The position numbers and the translations under genes are program-made. Of a stretch of DNA of 64,000 nt, positions 44,508-51,954 are shown in pieces. Below the pieces are notes generated by a model that was not told where the DNA came from, did no database searches, and saw only the letters and a program-made list of their open reading frames with translations. The stretch is from Lapillicoccus jejuensis. GTDB lineage: Bacteria > Actinomycetota > Actinomycetes > Actinomycetales > Dermatophilaceae. The DNA lies in NCBI RefSeq assembly GCF_006715055.1, contig NZ_VFMN01000001.1, forward strand, positions 3,534,001 to 3,598,000. Direction: 5' to 3'. Each line of letters begins with the position of its first letter. Within the stretch, counting starts at the first letter, position 1.

Positions 44508-44513
44508 TAGTGT
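44508..44513 (+). promoter_or_regulatory. Leaderless-type -10 box (TAGTGT) for the hydroxy-acid oxidase
   Basis: TAGTGT is followed by 6 nt and the GTG. On the other strand the same bases read CACACT, 6 nt before the MFS GTG, so both start sites lie in one short shared promoter. Confidence 0.45.
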
Positions 44514-44519
44514 GGCACC

Positions 44520-45824
44520 GTGCCGACGCCGCCACCCTCATCCGCGTCCCCCGGACGCGCCCGTCAGGACGCGGTCTACCGCGCCGGCGTCCTCGGGCGC
44601 CGCCCCGTCGTGCCGGCCGGTCCCGACGAGCTGGCCGAGCGGGCGCGGCGGGTGATGTCGCCGGAGGCGTGGGCGTACGTCGCCGGTGGGGCCGGGGCCG
44701 AGCGCACGGTCGCCGCCAACCGGGCCGCCTTCGACCGGTGGTCGATCGTGCCGCGGATGGGCCGCGACGTCTCGAGCCGCGACCTGTCCGTCGAGCTGCT
44801 CGGACGGCGGCTGCCGGCACCGGTGCTCGTCGCGCCGGTCGGCGCGGCCGGTCTCGTCGCCCGCGACGCCGACGTCCTCATCGGCGGCGGGGCGGCCGAC
44901 GTCGGGCTGCCCTACGTCATCTCCACCCAGGGCAGCTCGCCGATGGAGGAGACGGCCGCGGCGATGGGGGACGCGCCGCGGTGGTACCAGCTCTACTGGT
45001 CGACCGACGACGCCCTGGTCGACAGCTTCGTGCGCCGGGCCGAGGGGATCGGCGCGGACGCGGTCGTCGTCACGCTCGACACGACGCTGCTCGGCTGGCG
45101 CCCCCGCGACCTCGACCTCGGCTCGCTGCCGTTCGCGCGGGGCATCGGGATCGCCCAGTTCACGTCGGACCCGCGCTTCCTCGAGGTCGTGCGGGACGTC
45201 GTCCAAGAGAAGGGCGGGGCGGGGCGCGGGGGAGCCGAGGTGACGCTCGGGGCGCTGCGGTCGCTGCTGTCGATCGCGCGGGAGACGCCGGGGGCGACGC
45301 TGGATAACCTCCGGTCGCCGTACCCCCGGGCGGCGGTCGAGACGTTCCTGCGGATCTACTCCAAGCCGTCGCTGACGTGGGACGACATCGCGACGCTGCC
45401 CGGACGGACGCGGCTGCCGGTCCTCGTCAAGGGGGTGCTGCACCCCGACGACGCGCGGCTCGCCCTGGAGGCCGGGGTGGCGGGGATCGTCGTGTCGAAC
45501 CACGGTGGCCGGCAGGTCGACGGCGCGATCGCCTCGCTCGACGCGCTGCCCGACGTCGCTGCTGCCGTCGGCGGGCGGGTGCCCGTCCTGCTGGACGGCG
45601 GCGTGCGCACCGGGGCCGACGTGGCCAAGGCCCTCGCCCTCGGCGCCGACGCGATCCTCCTCGGCCGGCCGCACGTCTACGGGCTCGCGCTCGAGGGCCG
45701 GGCCGGGGTGCGGACGGTGCTGGAGAACCTCGTCGCCGAGCTCGACCTCACGCTGGGCCTGAGCGGCCTGACGTCGGTGTGCGAGCTGCGCGAGCGGGGC
45801 GCCGAGGTGCTGCGCCGGGTGTGA
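44520..45824 (+). CDS. FMN-dependent alpha-hydroxy-acid oxidizing protein (lactate 2-monooxygenase-like)
   Basis: A 434-residue (beta/alpha)8 FMN protein of the lactate oxidase/dehydrogenase family. The catalytic His is in VVSNHGGRQVDGAIASLDALP, with the neighbouring Arg in GGR; the FMN-phosphate loop is LDGGVRTGADVAKALALGADAILLGRP. WYQLYWSTDDALVDSF carries the substrate Tyr. The long internal region between residues 190 and 270 is as in lactate 2-monooxygenases. The natural substrate is unproven. It is divergent from the MFS gene. Confidence 0.9.
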   Translation: MPTPPPSSASPGRARQDAVYRAGVLGRRPVVPAGPDELAERARRVMSPEAWAYVAGGAGAERTVAANRAAFDRWSIVPRMGRDVSSRDLSVELLGRRLPAPVLVAPVGAAGLVARDADVLIGGGAADVGLPYVISTQGSSPMEETAAAMGDAPRWYQLYWSTDDALVDSFVRRAEGIGADAVVVTLDTTLLGWRPRDLDLGSLPFARGIGIAQFTSDPRFLEVVRDVVQEKGGAGRGGAEVTLGALRSLLSIARETPGATLDNLRSPYPRAAVETFLRIYSKPSLTWDDIATLPGRTRLPVLVKGVLHPDDARLALEAGVAGIVVSNHGGRQVDGAIASLDALPDVAAAVGGRVPVLLDGGVRTGADVAKALALGADAILLGRPHVYGLALEGRAGVRTVLENLVAELDLTLGLSGLTSVCELRERGAEVLRRV

Positions 45825-45950
45825 CACCACAGTGACGGGTGGGGCGCGTCGGACGTGCGGCGGGGGATACCCGTTTGGGAGGTTGAGCGGCCTGCGTGCT
45901 ACCGTTTCGGGCGCAGCGAGGGAGGCCGACAGGCCCCCGAAGCTCCACTC

Positions 45951-46035
45951 GTCCGGGTGGCGGAATGGCAGACGCGCTAGCTTGAGGTGCTAGTGCCCTT
46001 TATCGGGCGTGGGGGTTCAAGTCCCCCTCCGGACA
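45951..46035 (+). tRNA. tRNA-Leu (anticodon GAG)
   Basis: An 85 nt tRNA: acceptor arm GTCCGGG/TCCGGAC (one G-T pair), anticodon stem CTAGC/GCTAG with loop TTGAGGT (anticodon GAG), a long class II variable arm (GCCC/GGGC), and T arm GGGGG-TTCAAGT-CCCCC. CCA is not fully encoded (genome reads CCG after the discriminator A). Confidence 0.96.
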
Positions 46036-46037
46036 CC
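46021..46037 (+). repeat. tRNA-Leu 3' end, copy 1 of a split direct repeat
   Basis: GTCCCCCTCCGGACACC, the T arm/acceptor end of tRNA-Leu plus 2 bases, recurs at 51604-51619 with one base fewer. Such a pair flanking a block is the pattern of an element integrated at a tRNA gene. Confidence 0.55.
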
Positions 46038-46040
46038 GTC

Positions 46041-46079
46041 GCGAACGGGCCCGGACCATCATGGTCCGGGCCCGTTCGC
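46041..46079 (+). terminator. Terminator hairpin after tRNA-Leu
   Basis: Perfect 18 bp arms (46041-46058 and 46062-46079, beginning GCGAACGGGCCCGGACCA) with a 3 nt loop, directly behind the tRNA. No U run, but strongly stable. Confidence 0.8.
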
Positions 46080-46127
46080 CGTCCCTCCCGTACGACGCCC
46101 CGCCCGTAGGTCGTTCACAGGCCCACG

Positions 46128-47048
46128 TCATCGAGTCCCTCTCGCACGGAACTCGCTCGGGGTGACTCCGTACTCCCGCTTGAACTGGCGGTTGAAGTTG
46201 GAGAGGTTCGTGTAGCCGACGTCGAGGCTGATGGACGACACGGAAGCGTCCGTCGCGGCCAGCAGCCGACAGGCGTGCGAGAGGCGCATCTGCCTGACGA
46301 GGTCGGTGAAGCGCATGTTGCTGGCCCGCAGGAAGTACTTGCTGAAGCCGGACTCGCTCATCCCCACCGCGGAGGCGACCCGGCTCATGCGGATCTCGTC
46401 CGACAGGTTCTCCGTCACGTAGCCGAGCACGTTCTCCATCACGTCGGCCACCCTGGCGTCCTGCTGGGGCATGAACCACTCCCGGGCCAACAGCCTCCTC
46501 TCGTGCGGCGGCGCGGAGGCCATGACGGAGAACAGGCCGAAGATCTCCTGCAGACGGGTCGCGCCGTCGGTCCGACCGACGCGGTCCACGTGGCGTGCCG
46601 CGGCGACGGCGGTGCTCCCCGCGAACTCGATCCCCCTCGCCGCATCCGACCACAGTCCGCGCAGCGCGTCGAGCTCGGGGAGCACCGCCTGACAGCGCAC
46701 CAGCCAGTCGGATCGGAACTGCAGGACGACGTCACGCTTCTCGATGTGCTGGTCGCGAGGGTCGCTGATCCAGTGGTGCGGCAGGTTGGGCCCCACGAGG
46801 ACCAGCTGTCCCGGGCCGAACGTGTCCACCCGGTCACCGACGATGAAGCGTCCGACGCCGGAGCGGATCAGATGGACCTCGAGCTCCGGGTGGTAGTTCC
46901 AGCGGGACAGGGGGCTGGGGTAGTCGTGCTCGTGCCATCGCACCGACTGCCGAGGGTCCGACGGCACCAGCTCGCGCTCGGGTGCCCGGTCCATCAGCTG
47001 GTGCGCAGCGCGCAGGGCGTCCTGGCGAACCTTGAGCCGCTCGGTCAT
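46128..47048 (-). CDS. AraC family transcriptional regulator
   Basis: A 306-residue regulator: an N-terminal cupin-like sensor domain (WNYHPELEVHLIRSGVGRFIVGDRVDTFGPGQLVLVGPNLPHHW, residues about 50-95), then a C-terminal double HTH (SRVASAVGMSESGFSKYFLRA and VSSISLDVGYTNLSNFNRQFKREYGVTPSEFR). This is the layout of AraC regulators of sugar uptake. It is divergent from the sugar transport genes and most likely controls them. ATG chosen at 47048 (AGAGG upstream); the longer frame upstream is non-coding. Base composition looks less GC-rich than the surrounding genes. Confidence 0.9.
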   Translation of the reverse strand: MTERLKVRQDALRAAHQLMDRAPERELVPSDPRQSVRWHEHDYPSPLSRWNYHPELEVHLIRSGVGRFIVGDRVDTFGPGQLVLVGPNLPHHWISDPRDQHIEKRDVVLQFRSDWLVRCQAVLPELDALRGLWSDAARGIEFAGSTAVAAARHVDRVGRTDGATRLQEIFGLFSVMASAPPHERRLLAREWFMPQQDARVADVMENVLGYVTENLSDEIRMSRVASAVGMSESGFSKYFLRASNMRFTDLVRQMRLSHACRLLAATDASVSSISLDVGYTNLSNFNRQFKREYGVTPSEFRARGTR

Positions 47049-47503
47049 GCCCGATCCTCTCGTGCCGGCTGGGGCCGACGACATGACCTGGGATGGCAAA
47101 TCAGTACCACATCTCGTCCAGCGAGGGGCTAGATGGCCTCTCGCTGTCGACCTACTGTTGCCGTCGTCACCTCGCAGAGGTGGGGAGCTGTCAACGACGA
47201 CACGTGGAGGTTCGAGCCGATGATCCGGACTCTCGAGACCGCCGCTTCGTGCTCGCCCTACCCGGCCCACCCCTCCAGCGAGCCACGCCGACGCAGCATC
47301 GGACACGGCTGACCGCGCTCGCGCTCTCGTCGACGTGTGGCAGGACGGACCAGCTTCCGCCCAGCGCCGCGAGCCGAAGGACCTTGGCTGCTCGGTCGAG
47401 CACTCGGTGACGTCGCCGCCATACCCACGTGTCCATTCCTCGTCAACACCACACCACTCGGTCCGCACGGGCCGCACGACAGCAATCCCCAGGAGGAACA
47501 ACG
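47049..47503. promoter_or_regulatory. 455 bp divergent regulatory region, AraC / sugar transport genes
   Basis: No gene is supported here, and the base composition is lower in GC than the flanks. An imperfect inverted repeat CAGCGAGGGGC/GGCCTCTCGCTG (47119-47146, 10 of 12 positions paired) is the best candidate binding site. An AGGAGG Shine-Dalgarno sequence (47491-47496) ends the region, 7 nt before the ATG of the binding protein. No clear -10/-35 pair was found. Confidence 0.5.
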
Positions 47504-48862
47504 ATGTCACGCCTGAAGTACACGATGTTGGTGGGCGCCACCGCGGTCATGGCGACCGGGCTGTCGGCCTGCGCCGGAGCCGGAGGCGCCGGTGGCGCTG
47601 GTGGTGGTGGGGGCGGGTCGGCGGACAGCATCAACGTGTTGATGGTGAACAACCCGCAGATGGTGGACCTGCAGAAGCTGGCTCCCGAGTTCACCAAGGA
47701 GAGCGGGATCAAGGTGAACTTCACCGTCCTGCCGGAGAACGACCTGCGCGACAAGACGAGCCAGGAGTTCTCCAGCCAGGCCGGGCAGTACGACGTCGCG
47801 ACGCTGTCGAACTTCGAGATCCCGATCTACGCCAAGAACAGCTGGGTCGCGGACCTGACGTCCTACACGAAGTCGGACACGGCGTTCGACCAGTCCGACA
47901 TCCTCGAGCCGATGACCAAGGCGCTGTCGGTGGACGGGAAGATCTACGGCGAGCCGTTCTACGGCGAGTCGTCGTTCCTGATGTACCGCAAGGACGTCCT
48001 CGCCGCGAAGGGCGTGACGATGCCGGCGAAGCCGACGTGGCAGCAGGTCGCGGACATCGCGGCGAAGGTGGACACGCCGGGGGGGATGCGCGGGATCTGT
48101 CTGCGTGGGCAGCCGGGCTGGGGTCAGCTGTTCGCGCCGCTGACGACCGTGGTCAACACGTTCGGGGGGACGTGGTTCGAGAAGGACTGGACCCCGAAGG
48201 TCAACGGCACCGAGTTTAAGGCGGCGACGAACTTCTACGTCGACCTGGTCAAGGCGCACGGTGAGGCCGGGGCGTCGCAGGCCGGGTTCACCGAGTGCCT
48301 CAACAACATGACCCAGGGCAAGACGGCGATGTGGTACGACGCCACCTCGGCCGCGGGGTCGCTCGAGGCGTCCGACTCGCCGGTCAAGGGCAAGATCGGC
48401 TACGCGCCCGCGCCGGTGGTCAAGACCGACTCCTCGGGCTGGCTCTACACGTGGGCGTGGGCGGTCGAGCAGAAGTCGGCCAAGAAGGACGCGGCCTGGA
48501 AGTTCGTCTCGTGGGCCTCGAGCAAGAAGTACGAGGAGCTCGTCGGCGCCCAGCTCGGCTGGTCCAAGGTCCCGGCGGGCAAGCGGGCCTCGACGTACTC
48601 CAACGCCGACTACGTCAAGTCGGCCGAGGCCTTCGCGACCGAGACCAAGAGCGCGATCGAGTCGGCCAACCCGGACAACCCCGGGGTGCAGGAGCGCCCG
48701 GCCCCCGGCATCCAGTTCGTCGACATCCCCGAGTTCCCCGACCTCGGCACCAAGGTGAGCCAGTACGTCAGCTCGGCCATCGCCGGCCAGGGCAGCGTGG
48801 ACTCGGCGCTGGACCAGGGTCAGCAGCTCGCCGAGGCCGTCGCCAAGAGCTACAAGAAGTGA
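47504..48862 (+). CDS. Sugar/polyol ABC transporter substrate-binding lipoprotein
   Basis: A 452-residue binding protein with lipobox LSAC at about residues 20-23, then a Gly-rich linker (AGGAGGAGGGGGGSA). The core INVLMVNNPQMVDLQKLAPEFTKESGIKVNFTVLPENDLRDK and MTQGKTAMWYDATSAAGSLEAS fit the polyol/sugar-binding (SmoE/MalE) group. An AGGAGG sits 7 nt before the ATG. First gene of a transport operon with two permeases and a dehydrogenase, under the AraC regulator. Confidence 0.92.
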   Translation: MSRLKYTMLVGATAVMATGLSACAGAGGAGGAGGGGGGSADSINVLMVNNPQMVDLQKLAPEFTKESGIKVNFTVLPENDLRDKTSQEFSSQAGQYDVATLSNFEIPIYAKNSWVADLTSYTKSDTAFDQSDILEPMTKALSVDGKIYGEPFYGESSFLMYRKDVLAAKGVTMPAKPTWQQVADIAAKVDTPGGMRGICLRGQPGWGQLFAPLTTVVNTFGGTWFEKDWTPKVNGTEFKAATNFYVDLVKAHGEAGASQAGFTECLNNMTQGKTAMWYDATSAAGSLEASDSPVKGKIGYAPAPVVKTDSSGWLYTWAWAVEQKSAKKDAAWKFVSWASSKKYEELVGAQLGWSKVPAGKRASTYSNADYVKSAEAFATETKSAIESANPDNPGVQERPAPGIQFVDIPEFPDLGTKVSQYVSSAIAGQGSVDSALDQGQQLAEAVAKSYKK

Positions 48863-48873
48863 GCTGACCGGCC

Positions 48874-49833
48874 ATGTCCGCGACCTCCGCGACCACTGTC
48901 TCTGCTCGGGGCGCCACCAATGGCGCCCCGAGCGGGGGCACCGGCGCCGCCATGCGCCGCACCGGCGAGTGGGCCCGTCGAGCCCCGCTCCTGCCCGCCC
49001 TCGTCCTGACCGTGATCGTCACCCAGCTGCCGTTCGTCGTCACCATCGTCACGTCGTTCATCAGCTGGAACGCCTACTACCCCGACCGGCGCCACTTCGC
49101 CGGGCTGGAGAACTTCCAGACCGTCGTCTCGGACCCGGATGCGCGCAGGGCGATCCTCGTCAGCGTCACCCTCACCCTCGCGGTGGTGCTCGTCTCGCTG
49201 CTGCTCGGCCTGGTCTCCGCTCTGCTCCTGGACCGCAAGTTCCTCGGCCGCAGCATCGTCCGGACGTTGATGATCACGCCGTTCCTCGTCGTGCCCGTCG
49301 CGGCGGCGCTGCTGTGGAAGCACGCGCTCTACAACCCGGAGTACGGCCTCTTCGACGGGCTGCTGCGGATGGTGTTCGGGTCCGGGGCCCCGCAGGTCGA
49401 CTGGATCGGTCAGTACCCGTTCCTGTCGGTGATGTTCGCGATCGTCTGGCAGTGGACGCCGTTCATGATGCTCATCCTCCTGGCGGGGCTGCAGTCCCGC
49501 CCGCTGGACGTCGTCGAGGCGGCCCGGATCGACGGCGCCAGCAGCTGGCAGATCTTCCGGCACATGACGCTGCCGCACCTGCGCTCGTACATCGAGCTCG
49601 CCGGCCTGCTCGGGACGATCTACGTGGTGCAGAACTTCGACCACGTCTTCACGATCACCTCCGGCGGCCTCGGCACGGCCAACCTGCCCTACTACATCTA
49701 CCAGACCTTCTACACGGCCCACGACTACGGCCTGGCCTCGGCGGCCGGCGTCATCGTCGTCGTCCTCACCATCGCGGTGGCGACCGTCGCCCTGCGCACC
49801 GTGTTCAGCCTGTTCAAGGAGGAGAACCGATGA
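48874..49833 (+). CDS. Sugar ABC transporter permease (MalF/SmoF type)
   Basis: A 319-residue permease, six helices after a disordered Thr/Ala/Gly-rich N terminus (residues 1-28). The EAA loop is LDVVEAARIDGASSWQIFRHMTLPHLRS. It begins 11 nt after the binding-protein stop, and its own stop overlaps the next permease (ATGA), so all are translationally linked. Confidence 0.92.
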   Translation: MSATSATTVSARGATNGAPSGGTGAAMRRTGEWARRAPLLPALVLTVIVTQLPFVVTIVTSFISWNAYYPDRRHFAGLENFQTVVSDPDARRAILVSVTLTLAVVLVSLLLGLVSALLLDRKFLGRSIVRTLMITPFLVVPVAAALLWKHALYNPEYGLFDGLLRMVFGSGAPQVDWIGQYPFLSVMFAIVWQWTPFMMLILLAGLQSRPLDVVEAARIDGASSWQIFRHMTLPHLRSYIELAGLLGTIYVVQNFDHVFTITSGGLGTANLPYYIYQTFYTAHDYGLASAAGVIVVVLTIAVATVALRTVFSLFKEENR

Positions 49834-50687
49834 GCGCCACCACCGCGTCCACCGCTCCGGCGCTGCGTCACCGCAAGCGGTCGTGGGGCGAGCGCTCGCT
49901 CGGCCTGGTCGCCTGGCTGGTCGGGCTGATCTTCTTCTTCCCCTTCCTGTGGATGGTCCTCACCTCGTTCCACTCCGAGGCCGACGCGGCGACCAACCCG
50001 CCGTCGTTCTTCGCGCCGCTGAGCCTCGAGGGCTACCGCGACTTCTTCGCCGCCGGCCCGCTGCCGCCGCTGATCAACTCCGCGACCGCGAGCATCGTCT
50101 CGACGCTGCTCGTCATCGTCCTGGCCTTCCCGGCCGCCTACGCCCTGTCGATCCGCCCGGTGCGCAAGTGGACCGACGTGCTGTTCTTCTTCCTGTCCAC
50201 CAAGTTCCTGCCCGTCGTCGCCGGGCTGCTGCCGATCTACCTGTTCGCGCAGCAGGTCGGGCTGCTGGACAACATCTGGCTGCTCGTCCTCTTCTACACG
50301 GTGATGAACCTGCCCATCGCCGTGTGGATGCTGCGCTCGTTCCTCGCCGAGGTCCCCGTCGAGATGCTCGAGGCCGCCCAGGTCGACGGGGCCGGGCTGC
50401 TGACGACGATGCGCAAGATCATCGCGCCCGTCGTCACCCCGGGCATCGCGGCGGCCGCGCTCATCTGCTTCATCTTCAGCTGGAACGAGCTGCTCTTCGC
50501 CCGCGTGCTGACGGCGACCGTCTCCGAGACCGCGCCGGTGTTCCTCACCGGGTTCGTCACCAGCCAGGGACTCTTCCTGGCCAAGGTCTGCGCCGCCTCC
50601 CTCGTGGTCTCCCTCCCGGTCCTCATCGCCGGGTTCGCCGCCCAGGACAAGCTCGTCCAAGGCCTGTCCATGGGGGCCGTGCGCTAG
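49830..50687 (+). CDS. Sugar ABC transporter permease (MalG/SmoG type)
   Basis: A 285-residue permease with six hydrophobic helices and the EAA loop VEMLEAAQVDGAGLLTTMRKIIAPVVTPG. The ATG overlaps the stop of the preceding permease and has AAGGAGGAG close upstream. No ATPase gene follows, so a shared ATPase (MsiK-like) elsewhere is probably used. Confidence 0.92.
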   Translation: MSATTASTAPALRHRKRSWGERSLGLVAWLVGLIFFFPFLWMVLTSFHSEADAATNPPSFFAPLSLEGYRDFFAAGPLPPLINSATASIVSTLLVIVLAFPAAYALSIRPVRKWTDVLFFFLSTKFLPVVAGLLPIYLFAQQVGLLDNIWLLVLFYTVMNLPIAVWMLRSFLAEVPVEMLEAAQVDGAGLLTTMRKIIAPVVTPGIAAAALICFIFSWNELLFARVLTATVSETAPVFLTGFVTSQGLFLAKVCAASLVVSLPVLIAGFAAQDKLVQGLSMGAVR

Positions 50688-50791
50688 CGCCAGGCCGTTC
50701 ATGGCGACGCCGCGAGTCCGTGGTGGCGTCCAGCACTCCCCCCAGCCTGCAGCCACCGAGGCCCGCATGCTCCTCTTCGAAAGGTAGTTCT

Positions 50792-51535
50792 GTGTCATCA
50801 CACGCTCGAGACCTGCAAGGAACGACGATCGTCGTCACCGGAGCCGGTGGTGGAATCGGCGGGGCCACGGTTCGTCTGGCCCTCGACTGCGGCGCCAACG
50901 TCGTCGCCGGTGACCTCAGAGCCGAATCCCTGGACTCTCTGGCCACCGACACCAACCGGGACCGCCTCGTCACGGTGTCAGGCGACGTCCGTGACGAGGC
51001 CGCGGCCGACGCTCTGGTCGCGGCCGGAGTGTCCGCGTTCGGCCGGGTCGACTCGGTCGTCGCCAACGCCGCCGTCGGCTACTACGGCGGCATCCTCGAC
51101 TACTCGGCCGAGGACGTCTCGAGGATGATCGACGTGAACGTCAAGGGAAGCGTGTGGCTCGCTCGCGCAGCCGTGCAGCAGTTCCGCGCTCAGGGGGACG
51201 GCGGCGACATCGTCATCATCGGATCCGTGGCCGGCCTGCTCATCGGTGGCGGCATGGAGGCTGTGTACGCCGCGACCAAGGGTGCCCAGATCAACCTGGC
51301 CTACGCACTGGATCGAGAGCTTCGACACGAAGCCATCAGGACCACGGCGATCGCGCCCGCCGGTGTCAACACCGCCTTTGCCGCCGCCGATGGTCGTTTC
51401 GGTGGGAAGGACCCGGCATCGGGGCACTTCATGGCGACGACGGACATCGCCCACGCCATCCTCACCACCCTCCGGCAGCCGCGCCGCATGCGGACCGAGC
51501 TGTGGACCATGTGGAGCATGTCCGAGACCCACTGA
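50792..51535 (+). CDS. SDR family oxidoreductase (putative polyol dehydrogenase)
   Basis: A 247-residue short-chain dehydrogenase: TGAGGGIG near residue 16-23, NAAVGYYGG, IIGSVAGLLIGGGMEAVYAATKGA with catalytic Ser, Tyr and Lys in the family order. It is 104 bp downstream of the permease, in the same direction, so it probably acts on the imported sugar or polyol. Its codon use is visibly less GC-rich than the permeases (for example runs like GAATCC and TCAGAGCC). GTG start with GAAAGG upstream. Substrate not known. Confidence 0.87.
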   Translation: MSSHARDLQGTTIVVTGAGGGIGGATVRLALDCGANVVAGDLRAESLDSLATDTNRDRLVTVSGDVRDEAAADALVAAGVSAFGRVDSVVANAAVGYYGGILDYSAEDVSRMIDVNVKGSVWLARAAVQQFRAQGDGGDIVIIGSVAGLLIGGGMEAVYAATKGAQINLAYALDRELRHEAIRTTAIAPAGVNTAFAAADGRFGGKDPASGHFMATTDIAHAILTTLRQPRRMRTELWTMWSMSETH

Positions 51536-51603
51536 GTCGGGGGCAGGACGCGGGACCGACGGAACGGCCGGTCCGGACGCCCCATGGCGTCAGGGAGAGT
51601 CAC

Positions 51604-51619
51604 GTCCCCTCCGGACACC
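51604..51619 (+). repeat. Second copy of the tRNA-Leu 3' end (candidate att site)
   Basis: GTCCCCTCCGGACACC repeats the tRNA 3' end at 46021-46037 with one C fewer. The bases that follow (CGAACGG, then a hairpin) also match the flank of the intact tRNA gene. The 5' part of a tRNA is not present, so this is a fragment. Confidence 0.55.
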
Positions 51620-51624
51620 ACCTC

Positions 51625-51658
51625 GAACGGCCCCGACCCTGCCGGGTCGGGGCCGTTC
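51625..51658. terminator. Terminator hairpin after the tRNA remnant
   Basis: Arms GAACGGCCCCGACCC (51625-51639) and its complement (51644-51658) with a 4 nt loop. It resembles the hairpin after the intact tRNA-Leu and would end the SDR transcript and also block read-through from the minus-strand small gene. Confidence 0.75.
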
Positions 51659-51663
51659 CCCGT

Positions 51664-51843
51664 TCAGGGGAGTCCGCTCGCCACGGGCACATCGCGCTGC
51701 TTCCCGCAGTCGAGACACTCCTGGTAGCGCGGGCCCGGTTCGCCGTCGTGCGTGGGATACCGGTGGCTCCGCCACCGGTGCCACACGTGCAGCCGACACG
51801 TCCACCGACCACGCCGACGCTGCTCCTGCCCGGGCTCCCGCAC
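51664..51843 (-). CDS. Small zinc-ribbon-like protein
   Basis: A 59-residue ORF with CRLHVWHRWRSHRYP and a CxxC in ECLDCGKQRD, resembling a common family of short actinobacterial proteins (C-x-x-x-H-x-W ... C-x2-C-G-K). The frame remains open upstream, so the GTG start at 51843 is a guess. Two Cys/His groups could bind zinc. Function unknown. Confidence 0.5.
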   Translation of the reverse strand: MREPGQEQRRRGRWTCRLHVWHRWRSHRYPTHDGEPGPRYQECLDCGKQRDVPVASGLP

Positions 51844-51954
51844 CCTCCCGACGGTACGCCGGGGCCCGGGCGTGGAGTGCTCGTCGTCCCGATCGGACGC
51901 CGGACGGATGGGCGTTGCCCTCAGGTCACTCGTTGAACGGTCGAATACCCGACC

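Noticed and set aside
45825-45950. A sigma-70-like promoter for tRNA-Leu
   Set aside because: TTGAGC and TACCGT are present but the spacing (11 bp) is wrong, and I found no better pair.
51571-51619. A second, short tRNA-like hairpin (GTCCGGA near 51571 pairing with TCCGGAC at 51610)
   Set aside because: The arms pair, but there is no D arm, anticodon or T arm between them; only the 3' end of tRNA-Leu is preserved.
51600-51812. Overlapping minus-strand frame of 70 codons (Gly/Thr/Arg-rich)
   Set aside because: It is an out-of-frame version of the small zinc-ribbon-like gene with no recognisable motif.
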